This document shows positions 1 to 5,974 of a stretch of 7,253 nucleotides of DNA, piece by piece; the stretch's first letter is position 1, and each line of letters starts with the position of its first letter. The notes below the pieces were generated by a model. It was not told where the DNA came from, did not search any database, and saw only the letters and a program-made list of their open reading frames with translations. The position numbers and the translations under genes were made by a program. Origin of the DNA: Phycisphaeraceae bacterium (lineage in GTDB: Bacteria > Planctomycetota > Phycisphaerae > Phycisphaerales > Phycisphaeraceae); assembly GCA_020850375.1 (NCBI GenBank), contig JADZET010000058.1:1-7253 (forward strand), given 5' to 3'.

Positions 1-126
1 GACCTGTCCGACGACGAGCTCGCCTCGCTGCGCAGCCCCGTCCGGACGCGTCCCCGCGAGATCGAGCGCACGCTCCGCATGCCCCCCGCCCACAGCGGCA
101 ACGGCAACGGCCACAACACCCATTAA
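1..126 (+). CDS. C-terminal end of an unidentified protein (5' end outside window)
   Basis: The reading frame is open from the first base to a TAA stop at 124-126 and gives the last 41 residues of a protein. It is taken as real coding because 39 of the 41 codons end in G or C, as in the confident genes here. The visible part is acidic at first (DLSDDELASL), then Arg/Pro-rich, and ends in a Gly/Asn/His tail (HSGNGNGHNTH) that looks disordered. No domain can be recognised. The bactofilin gene follows after 16 bases on the same strand, so the two are probably co-transcribed. Bactofilins often come as neighbouring paralogues with disordered tails, so this could be the end of another one, but nothing in these 41 residues shows that. 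Confidence 0.6.
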   Translation, partial: DLSDDELASLRSPVRTRPREIERTLRMPPAHSGNGNGHNTH

Positions 127-142
127 CCACGGCTGGTAGACC

Positions 143-571
143 ATGCTCCGGCCCGCCCTGGGACAAGGTCCGTTGCTCCCCCCCCAGCCCCCGGCCGTCC
201 GACGCGTCTGGTGCCCGGACTGCGGCCACGTCTTCCACGCCAGCGCCAAGGCCCTGTCCCTGCGCTGCCCGCGCTGCACCCACGCCCTGGCCCCCTGCGA
301 CTACCAGGTCACCGGCAGCCTGCGCGGCGACCTGACCGTCGTCGGCCGCGTCGACATCCCCTCGCAGATGTGCATGCAGGGCCGGCTGATCTGCGGCGAG
401 TTCACCAACCAGGGCCAGTTCTTCGGCCAGGCCCGTGTCGGCGGCCCGGTCGAGCTGACCGCCGAAAGCCAGACCCGCGGCGCCATCGCCTGCCGCAGCC
501 TCCGCATGGCCCCGGGAGCGAAGCTCCGCGCCAAGGCCGCGATCGGGTCGATGGAAGAGTCCCACCAATGA
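143..571 (+). CDS. Bactofilin-family polymer-forming protein with N-terminal zinc ribbon
   Basis: This 142-residue protein has two parts. Residues 24-45 carry two CxxC pairs (C24/C27 and C42/C45) 14 residues apart, a typical zinc ribbon. From about residue 54 to 135 the sequence has the repeating Gly- and beta-rich pattern of the bactofilin domain (DUF583), beginning VTGSLRGDLTVVGRVDIP, which folds as a right-handed beta-helix. Known bactofilins self-assemble into nucleotide-free filaments under the membrane and act in cell shape, stalk formation or chromosome placement. No membrane segment or signal peptide is visible, so it should be cytoplasmic. The Pro-rich stretch at residues 10-18 links the start to the ribbon. 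ATG at 143 is the natural start, 16 bases after the previous stop, without a convincing Shine-Dalgarno site. The family call is fairly sure; the job of the ribbon is unknown. Confidence 0.8.
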   Translation: MLRPALGQGPLLPPQPPAVRRVWCPDCGHVFHASAKALSLRCPRCTHALAPCDYQVTGSLRGDLTVVGRVDIPSQMCMQGRLICGEFTNQGQFFGQARVGGPVELTAESQTRGAIACRSLRMAPGAKLRAKAAIGSMEESHQ

Positions 572-608
572 CCATGCCTGCCGTGATTGAACGGGGCCCG
601 ACGGCAAC

Positions 609-1061
609 TCACCACGAATACCAGTAGTCCCGCAGATTGCCGCCACCTGTGATGAACCAAGTCATTTTTTCGTGGCCATAGGTCCAATGCACCATGCCTC
701 GTAGCACACCTGACCGCGTCAATCCGCGGTGATATTCCTCAAAACGGATCGAGTGCACATCGCCAAGCTGATGTCCGTCAGCGCGGATGGACCATCGGAT
801 CGAGCCATCACGCTGCCGCAGTTGTACAACCGGTGAAACGCCCTCTACAGATGAGTTGAAAACTTCGATCGTCAGGCCGTTGAAGATGGGCATCGACTGG
901 TCCGGTTGCCCAGATGTGATTGGTGCAACCGGGATGCCGTGGAATGGTCCATCCTCAAGAAATGGCCCCAAAGGCAGGCAATACCACATCCACCCCACAA
1001 TCAGGATCAGCAGCACAATGACCGTTCGTCGAAGCCAGTGGCGTTTGGTCAGGCGGGCCAT
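609..1061 (-). CDS. Unrecognised 150-residue single-pass membrane protein in low-GC DNA
   Basis: I do not recognise this protein. It starts with a basic segment (MARLTKRHWLRR), then has one hydrophobic helix at about residues 13-29, then a soluble domain to residue 150 that is rich in Trp, Gly and His toward the end (VHWTYGHEKMTWF, final DYWYSW). That pattern suggests a membrane-anchored protein with the C-terminal domain outside. C28 follows the helix but the preceding residues do not form a lipobox. The same frame stays open upstream to 1556, but that part only shadows the NHL gene; ATG at 1061 lies 14 bases after the NHL stop, with a GAGA-like sequence over that stop, and immediately precedes the basic-plus-helix segment. 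It is very likely co-transcribed with the NHL gene. Sample lines inside it are about 52-55% G+C, against about 73% just upstream, and its codons are less biased, which suggests a different history. Confidence 0.75.
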   Translation of the reverse strand: MARLTKRHWLRRTVIVLLILIVGWMWYCLPLGPFLEDGPFHGIPVAPITSGQPDQSMPIFNGLTIEVFNSSVEGVSPVVQLRQRDGSIRWSIRADGHQLGDVHSIRFEEYHRGLTRSGVLRGMVHWTYGHEKMTWFITGGGNLRDYWYSW

Positions 1062-1075
1062 CGTCGTCAAATCTC

Positions 1076-2101
1076 TCAGAGTCTTTCCAGCTTCGTGATC
1101 CGTCCCCCCACGATCCACTCGACTATATAGATATTGCCCTGCCGGTCCACCGCGATGCCGTGCGGGCTGTTGAGCTTGCCCGGCTCGATCCTGCCCCGCT
1201 CGTTGGGCCAGCCGGGCTTGTCGCAGACGGCCTCGTTGGCCGCGATCGTGGCCACGGGATGGTCGTCGCCGTCGAGGATCGTCAGCCGCGCCCGCAGCTC
1301 CGGCACATAAAGATGCTCGCCCAGGCCCGCAAAGCAGCAGGGGCTGGTCAGGAAATCCGCCCCGAAAACCCGGCGATATCGGCCGTCGAGGCCGTAAACC
1401 TGCACGCGCTTGTTGCCCCGGTCGGCGATATAAAGTTCTGCTTGCGGTGAACCCGAGCCAGCCGCGGGACGGGGTGCCATGCCCCAGTGAGCGTCGCCGC
1501 TGCCAGTGCCGCCCAGAGTCATCCGCCGCCGATCGATGAAAATCCCGTGTGGGCACTTGAACCGCCCCGCCTCGCCCTCCTCGCCGTTGATGCTCGAGAG
1601 GTGTCGGCCGGCGTTGTCGAAGCGGTGCACATAGCTCGCCCCGTAGCCGTCAGCCACCCAGACGTCGCCGTTGCCGCCGTATCGCTCCTCGTCGACCGCC
1701 ACCCACGTCGGGATGTAGCGATTCCCGCGCCCGGAAGTGGCCTGATAGACATCCACCGGCGGGGTGCTCAGCTCCATCACCACTCGCCCGTCGAGCGTCG
1801 TCTTGACCACCGCGGCGGTCGATTCATCGGTCAGCCAGAGGTAGTCCTGCCCGCCGTCTTGCACGAGGGTCAGGCCATGGGCGGTCAGGAAGCGGTCGCC
1901 CCAGGCACTCAGGAGTTTTCCCTGCGGGCTGAAGATCAACACGGCCGGATCGGCCTGATGGAAGACCACCACGTTGCCGTCGCGCGCCACGGCCACACCG
2001 TGCGTCCGGCCACTCTTGCGGCCGGATTCGGTGTCCGGGATGCGGGCCCAGTCCTCGATCCATTCGTAACGGTGTGAGCCCTGGCCGACGGTGATCGCCA
2101 T
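1076..2101 (-). CDS. NHL-repeat six-bladed beta-propeller protein
   Basis: The 341-residue protein shows the recurring NHL pattern: HGVAVARDGNVVVF (34-47), HGLTLVQDG through LWLTD (75-92), WVAVDEE through GDVWVADGYGASYVHRFD (133-162), HGIFID (185-190) joined to AELYIADRGNKRVQVY (221-236), GLGEHLYVPELRARLTILD (259-277) and HGIAVDRQGNIYIVEW (315-329). This gives about six blades, the fold shared with peptidylglycine alpha-amidating lyase and scaffold propellers. The repeated HG-hydrophobic motifs fit the lyase-like branch, but no enzyme activity can be assigned. There is no signal peptide, so the protein appears cytoplasmic. A Gly/Ala/Ser/Pro-rich stretch at residues 191-220 interrupts one blade and probably forms a long loop. 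ATG at 2101 is preceded by GAGG (complement of 2110-2113) with an 8-base spacer. It heads a unit with the small membrane protein, which starts 14 bases after its stop. Confidence 0.85.
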   Translation of the reverse strand: MAITVGQGSHRYEWIEDWARIPDTESGRKSGRTHGVAVARDGNVVVFHQADPAVLIFSPQGKLLSAWGDRFLTAHGLTLVQDGGQDYLWLTDESTAAVVKTTLDGRVVMELSTPPVDVYQATSGRGNRYIPTWVAVDEERYGGNGDVWVADGYGASYVHRFDNAGRHLSSINGEEGEAGRFKCPHGIFIDRRRMTLGGTGSGDAHWGMAPRPAAGSGSPQAELYIADRGNKRVQVYGLDGRYRRVFGADFLTSPCCFAGLGEHLYVPELRARLTILDGDDHPVATIAANEAVCDKPGWPNERGRIEPGKLNSPHGIAVDRQGNIYIVEWIVGGRITKLERL

Positions 2102-2153
2102 GTCTTAAACCTCACGCCACGACGAGATTCGCCGCGGATGCCTTTGATCAGTC

Positions 2154-2182
2154 ATCATAGGACCCCTGAAAAATGCGACCAA
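2154..2182 (-). promoter_or_regulatory. Candidate housekeeping-sigma promoter for the NHL gene
   Basis: Read on the minus strand, TTGGTC (complement of 2177-2182) is followed after 17 bases by TATGAT (complement of 2154-2159). TATGAT differs from the TATAAT consensus at one position; TTGGTC keeps the TTG of the -35 box. It lies about 52 bases upstream of the NHL start codon in a locally AT-richer part of the divergent spacer. Spacing and position fit a promoter, but it was found by eye and planctomycete promoters are poorly characterised. I see no matching promoter for the glycosyltransferase in the rest of the spacer (2183-2312). Confidence 0.4.
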
Positions 2183-2312
2183 GCGGTGCGAAGTGGCCGC
2201 ACGCCGGCCCGTGGTCCACGCTCCTCGGCGTGCTTTGCGTTACCATGACCAACCGCGCCATGGGGGGGCGCACGCACGACGCGATGTCGGCGGACGGCGC
2301 GGCTTACGGGCC

Positions 2313-3557
2313 ATGATGAGCATGATTCTGTTGGTGCTGCTGCTGGTGGTGTGGCTGGCCTGGCTCACGCAGGCGATCGTGAGCGCCTTGCAGGTGGCCT
2401 GGTTCGGCGACATCCTCAGCCGGCCCTGGCCTTACAAGCCCTTCCACCCCCGGGCCTGGGTCATCGTCCCCTTCAAGGGGCTCGAACACGACCTGGCCGG
2501 CTCGCTCACCAGCCTGCTGCGGCAGGACTATCCTGACTATCGCGTCGTCCTGGTCGTCGAGGCCGAGTCCGACCCCGCCTATCCCGTCCTGACCGAGGCC
2601 ATCCGCCTGCACGCCCCCGATCGGGCCGAGCTCATCGTCGCCGGCCTCGCCCCGCCGACGCGCAGCCAGAAGCTCCACAATCAGCTCGCCGCCCTGGCCC
2701 ACGTCGGGCCCCAATCCCGCGACGACGACGTCTGGGTCTTTGCCGACTCCGACGCCGTGCCCGGGCCGCACTGGCTCGACAAGCTCGTCAGCCCCCTCAG
2801 TCGCACGACCAAATACGGCCTGAGCACCGGCTACCGCTGGCTCACCCCACCGCGATCGGCGCCTCTTATTGAGGGTATTTGGTCCGACCTCGCCTGTGTC
2901 CTCAACAGCTCCGTCGCCTGCATGCTCGGCCGATCCGCCCTGAACTTCGCCTGGGGCGGCTCGATGGCCATGCCCGTGAGCGTGGCCCGGCGCGGCGGGC
3001 TGATCGAGCGCTGGTCCACCGCCCTGACCGACGACTACCCCGCCTCGACGCTCTGCCGGTCGCTGGACCTCAAAATAGCCTTCGTTCCCGCCTGCCTGGT
3101 CAGCTCGCCCGTGCGGTTCGACGAGCGGTCCTTCTGGAACTTCGCACGCCGGCAGTACCTGATCACCCGCGTCTACGCCCCGGCCGCCTACCTCGGCGCG
3201 CTGGCCCTGACGGGTCTGTACACGCTGGCATTCTGCACCGCCGCCGCCGTGGTAGTGGGGGGGGTGGTCGGCAAGGTTGAGCCGTGGCTGGCCTGGTCCG
3301 CCGCGGCCGTGATCCTGGCGGTGACGGCCGCGGACATCACACGCTCGCACTTCCGCCGGCGCGTCGTCCGTCTGGCGTTCGGCGACACGGCCATGACCAA
3401 TTTCCGACGCGCGATGTGGCTCGACCGCTGGGCCACCCCGCTGTGGATGGCCCTGCACCTGGCGGCCGTGCTCTCGGCCCTCTCGAGCCGGACGCTCACC
3501 TGGCGCGGCCGTCGCTACCGCCTGCGCGGGCCCCACGCCGTCGAGCAGTTGGACTAA
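2313..3557 (+). CDS. Membrane glycosyltransferase, GT2 / GT21 (ceramide glucosyltransferase or HpnI-like)
   Basis: This 414-residue protein has an N-terminal membrane helix (about 5-27), a cytoplasmic GT-A domain and three further hydrophobic segments (about 290-318, 324-342 and 374-391). Family landmarks are IVPFKGLEHDL (51-61), QDYPDYRVVLVVEAESDP (71-88), SQKLHN (118-123), FADSDAVPGPHWL with the metal-binding DxD at D145/D147, FAWGGSMAMP (212-221), LTDDY with the likely catalytic Asp at 240-241, and RRQYLITR (279-286) where relatives have (Q/R)xxRW. GT21-type enzymes pass a sugar from a nucleotide donor to a lipid such as ceramide or diacylglycerol; the acceptor here is unknown. The frame also reaches back to a GTG at 2193, but those 40 residues are Arg-rich and unlike the family, so ATG 2313 (or 2316 or 2322) just before the helix is preferred, although no Shine-Dalgarno is evident. 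The sulfatase gene follows after 51 bases, probably in the same operon. Confidence 0.85.
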   Translation: MMSMILLVLLLVVWLAWLTQAIVSALQVAWFGDILSRPWPYKPFHPRAWVIVPFKGLEHDLAGSLTSLLRQDYPDYRVVLVVEAESDPAYPVLTEAIRLHAPDRAELIVAGLAPPTRSQKLHNQLAALAHVGPQSRDDDVWVFADSDAVPGPHWLDKLVSPLSRTTKYGLSTGYRWLTPPRSAPLIEGIWSDLACVLNSSVACMLGRSALNFAWGGSMAMPVSVARRGGLIERWSTALTDDYPASTLCRSLDLKIAFVPACLVSSPVRFDERSFWNFARRQYLITRVYAPAAYLGALALTGLYTLAFCTAAAVVVGGVVGKVEPWLAWSAAAVILAVTAADITRSHFRRRVVRLAFGDTAMTNFRRAMWLDRWATPLWMALHLAAVLSALSSRTLTWRGRRYRLRGPHAVEQLD

Positions 3558-3565
3558 GTCTCCAA

Positions 3566-3583
3566 CCGTGTCCTGCGAGACGG
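3566..3583 (+). other. Small inverted repeat between glycosyltransferase and sulfatase
   Basis: CCGTGTC and GAGACGG can pair around a CTGC loop, with one G-G mismatch in a seven-position stem. The element lies in the 51-base gap after the glycosyltransferase stop and just before the sulfatase ribosome-binding region. No T-run follows, so it is not a standard intrinsic terminator. It could modestly affect read-through or sulfatase translation, or be chance in GC-rich DNA. Confidence 0.25.
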
Positions 3584-3608
3584 CTTGATGGAAGGTAGGC
3601 TCCCCACC

Positions 3609-5405
3609 ATGTCCACCAACGTCCTGCTGATCCAGGTCGACCAGATGCACGCCGGGTGCCTGAGCGTCCTGGGCAATCCCAACGTGCGAACGCCCAACCT
3701 CGACCGCCTCGCCGGCTGGGGCGTTCACTTCACCCACGCCGTCTGCCAGAACTCGATCTGCATGCCCTCGCGGACGTCCATGCTCAGCGGGCAATATCCC
3801 TCGACCAACCGCCAGTTCGGCTTCAGCGGCCGCTGCCGACGCGACATGCCCTGGCTGCCGCTCACCTTCCAGTCCGCGGGCTACCGCACCGCCGCGTTCG
3901 GCAAGTTCCACGTCACCTGCGTCCCCGAGGACCGCTGGGGTTTTGACCTGGCAGCCCCCACGCTCCCCGAGGACGAGGACTTGGCTAAACCGCACGGCGA
4001 CCACTACCGTGCTTACTGCCGGCAGCACGACGTCCCCTGGCGGACCGACCAGACCCACGGCCACGACCTCGAGGACGGCGAGCGCCTGCCCGTCGTGCCC
4101 TCCTCGGCCCGGCCGGACCTGTTCTGGTTCGAGCGAATGGCCTGCAAGTCCGACGTGCCCGTCGAGCACAGCCTCGAGACCTGGACGACCAACCGCTTCC
4201 TGGAGTTCCTCGACCATCAGGCCGGCCGCGACGAGCCCTTCTTCGCCTGGCTGACCTACGATCGCCCTCACTTTCCCACCACGCTGCCGAGCCCGTGGTT
4301 CGAGCGCATCCGGCCCGACGAGCTGGTCCTGCCACCCTTGCCGAGCGTGGACGATATGGCCTCCTGGCCGCGATCGATGTTCGAGCTACATGCCCGTCAC
4401 ACGTCGATCTACAACGTCGGCGAACGGTCGCTCCGCTTCATGCTCGCGACCTACTTCACGCTCATCGAGTGGATCGACGCCGAGATCGGCCGCGTCCTCG
4501 ACCGCCTGCGGGAACGAGGCCTTGATGACCACACCACCATCGTCTTCTGCTCCGACCACGGCGACCTGGCCGGCTGGCTGGGCGCGTACGACAAGGCCTC
4601 ACGCTGCATCACCGACGCCGTCACGCGCGTGCCCCTGATCATCCGTCCCGCTCCCACGCTGGGCACAAGGACCGCGGGCCGACGCCTCGACGCGCCCGTC
4701 GAGCTGGTCGACCTCTTTCCCACGCTCTGCGGCCTGGCGGGCGTGGAGTCCCCGGTCGGGATCGAGGGGCGCGACCTGGGCCTCGCTCTTCGGACGGGCA
4801 CGCCTCCGCCCGCCGACCGGCCCGTCTTCTGCGAGGAATTCAACCGCCGGATGATCGAACGCGACGGCTGGCGGCTGGTCTTCTATCTCGACAACGATAC
4901 CGAGCACGCCCTGTTCGACCTCGGCCGGGATCCGAACTGTTATCGCAACGTCTACGGCGACGCCGCCCATCGGCCGCAACGCATCGCATTAAAACGCGAC
5001 CTTCTGCAATTCCTCGTCGAACGCGGCGACGGCCCGCCCACCGACGCGGACATCACGCTCATCCGCCGGTCGCTCGACCCGGCCGACGATCACTTCCCGC
5101 TGCTCCTGCGCAAATACGAGGGCGTCCACCGCTACGGCGGGGCGGTGGTGATCTGCCACGCCGACCGCTTCCTGCTCGTGCCGCTGTTCAATGCGCCGAT
5201 GCGTCTCTTCGACACCGCCGGCCGCTACCGCAAAGACCATCAGGCACTGCCGCTCGATCCGAACGTGGTCGAGCCGATGCTCGACTTCGCCGTGGCCGAG
5301 TGCATGCGTCGCGTCGCGGAGATCTCTCCCTACGAGACGCGCCGGACCACGCGCCAGCCCGTCACCCGCGCCGAGGCCGAGGCGCTCGCCGCTCGTCTGC
5401 ACTGA
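3609..5405 (+). CDS. Formylglycine-dependent sulfatase, cytoplasmic, with C-terminal extension
   Basis: This 598-residue S1-type sulfatase would hydrolyse a sulfate (or related phosphonate/phosphate) ester. The activation motif is CMPSR at 51-55, followed by TSMLSG; C51 would be converted to formylglycine by an FGE-type enzyme not seen here. Other landmarks are LIQVDQ with metal-ligand D11, TPNLDRLA (28-35), FGKFH with K99 and H101, LTYDRPHFP (215-223), CSDHGD with D316/H317, and DK at 328-329 ahead of RVPLII (340-345). The DQ pair near the start recalls choline-sulfatase and phosphonate monoester hydrolase relatives. No signal peptide is present, so it should act in the cytoplasm on imported or internal substrate. 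The ordinary sulfatase C terminus seems to end near residue 472; the last 126 residues are extra. ATG 3609 is chosen because MSTNVLLIQVDQ begins like the family; TTG 3585 and ATG 3588 overlap its GGAAGGTAGG ribosome-binding region. It is downstream of the glycosyltransferase and probably co-transcribed. Confidence 0.9.
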   Translation: MSTNVLLIQVDQMHAGCLSVLGNPNVRTPNLDRLAGWGVHFTHAVCQNSICMPSRTSMLSGQYPSTNRQFGFSGRCRRDMPWLPLTFQSAGYRTAAFGKFHVTCVPEDRWGFDLAAPTLPEDEDLAKPHGDHYRAYCRQHDVPWRTDQTHGHDLEDGERLPVVPSSARPDLFWFERMACKSDVPVEHSLETWTTNRFLEFLDHQAGRDEPFFAWLTYDRPHFPTTLPSPWFERIRPDELVLPPLPSVDDMASWPRSMFELHARHTSIYNVGERSLRFMLATYFTLIEWIDAEIGRVLDRLRERGLDDHTTIVFCSDHGDLAGWLGAYDKASRCITDAVTRVPLIIRPAPTLGTRTAGRRLDAPVELVDLFPTLCGLAGVESPVGIEGRDLGLALRTGTPPPADRPVFCEEFNRRMIERDGWRLVFYLDNDTEHALFDLGRDPNCYRNVYGDAAHRPQRIALKRDLLQFLVERGDGPPTDADITLIRRSLDPADDHFPLLLRKYEGVHRYGGAVVICHADRFLLVPLFNAPMRLFDTAGRYRKDHQALPLDPNVVEPMLDFAVAECMRRVAEISPYETRRTTRQPVTRAEAEALAARLH

Positions 5406-5408
5406 TCC

Positions 5409-5930
5409 TCAGTTCTGCTCGATCGGCCCGGACGGCGGGCTCCCGGGGGCGTTCTCGCCCAGGTCGTTCTCGCCCATCAGGTTGAAGAGCTTTTTCCGCA
5501 GGAGCTGCCCCGCGAGCTGCTGGTCGTCCGTCCGCAACGCCACCACGCTCCGCCCCTGCGGCCGGACCAGCAGGGGGTAGAGATATTCCAGGTTGATCTC
5601 CGCCCCCAGCAGCGTCATGCACAGCTCGCCGAGCGTCCTGCCCCGCGCCGCGTCGATCTCCACCACCAGCATCTCGCACTCGGAGAAGGGCAGGTGCGCG
5701 CGTTCGAGCAGCCGGCGGGCCAGGTCCGCCCGCGAGGTCAGGACCCTCACCACCGCGTGGTCCGCCGCGTCGAGCACCACCATCGACGCCAACTGCAGCG
5801 CGTGGCCGTTGAAGACCTCGACCAGCTCCAGCAGCTTCCCCACCCGGTTGTCCAGGAAGACGCTGAACTGCGTGTTCGACGGCGGCTCGTAGCCGCGTGC
5901 CGTGAGTTGGTCCGTCGGGGCTTGGGACAT
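5409..5930 (-). CDS. Small tandem ACT-domain protein
   Basis: The 173-residue protein appears to hold two ACT modules. The first, about residues 21-91, starts QFSVFLDNRVGKLLELVEVF and continues ASMVVLDAADHAVVRVLTS; the second, about 97-148, contains TLGELCMTLLGAEINLEYLYPLL and GRSVVALRTDD. The beta-alpha-beta layout with a Gly between the first strand and helix (N28-R29-V30-G31-K32) is the usual ACT amino-acid-binding region. Stand-alone ACT proteins sense amino acids or act as regulatory partners; no catalytic domain is attached. The tail after 150 is acidic, then Gly/Pro-rich and likely disordered. No signal peptide is seen. ATG at 5930 has AAGG (complement of 5940-5943) with a 9-base spacer. 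It is the last gene of the minus-strand unit, 44 bases after the epimerase stop, and its own stop lies 3 bases from that of the convergent sulfatase gene. The ligand and partner are unknown. Confidence 0.75.
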   Translation of the reverse strand: MSQAPTDQLTARGYEPPSNTQFSVFLDNRVGKLLELVEVFNGHALQLASMVVLDAADHAVVRVLTSRADLARRLLERAHLPFSECEMLVVEIDAARGRTLGELCMTLLGAEINLEYLYPLLVRPQGRSVVALRTDDQQLAGQLLRKKLFNLMGENDLGENAPGSPPSGPIEQN

Positions 5931-5974
5931 GGCGGCGTGCCTTGAGTCGCAAGCGGTGCAAGAGAGGTGCGTCG

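Noticed and set aside
91..126. Short AAC-GGC repeat at the end of the first gene as a tandem repeat element
   Set aside because: Only a few copies are present, and they encode a Gly/Asn/His tail; this is ordinary low complexity.
178..185. C8 run near the start of the bactofilin gene, and a G8 run (3257-3264) in the glycosyltransferase, as possible phase-variation tracts
   Set aside because: At about 70% G+C a simple independent-base estimate predicts about two G8 or C8 runs in a window this size, and both genes are intact. Read-level length variation would be needed to revive the idea.
572..608. Terminator between the convergent bactofilin and small membrane protein genes
   Set aside because: The 37-base gap contains no stem of useful length and no T-run.
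1062..1556. Upstream extension of the small membrane protein frame to 1556, giving 315 residues
   Set aside because: The added 165 residues are an Arg/Gly-rich shadow of the NHL gene in another frame. ATG 1061 directly after the NHL stop gives a sensible basic-plus-helix start.
2304..4271. A 655-codon open frame on the minus strand, antisense to the glycosyltransferase and the sulfatase
   Set aside because: It lies opposite two genes with clear family motifs, and its product is a Gly/Gln/Val/Glu-rich sequence without domains. Stop-free antisense frames are expected where third codon positions are almost always G or C.
5401..5413. Perfect 5-bp inverted repeat ACTGA-TCC-TCAGT containing both convergent stop codons, as a shared terminator
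   Set aside because: The stem is too short and AT-containing, extension fails after one mismatch, and no T-run is present on either side. The symmetry comes largely from the two TGA stops.
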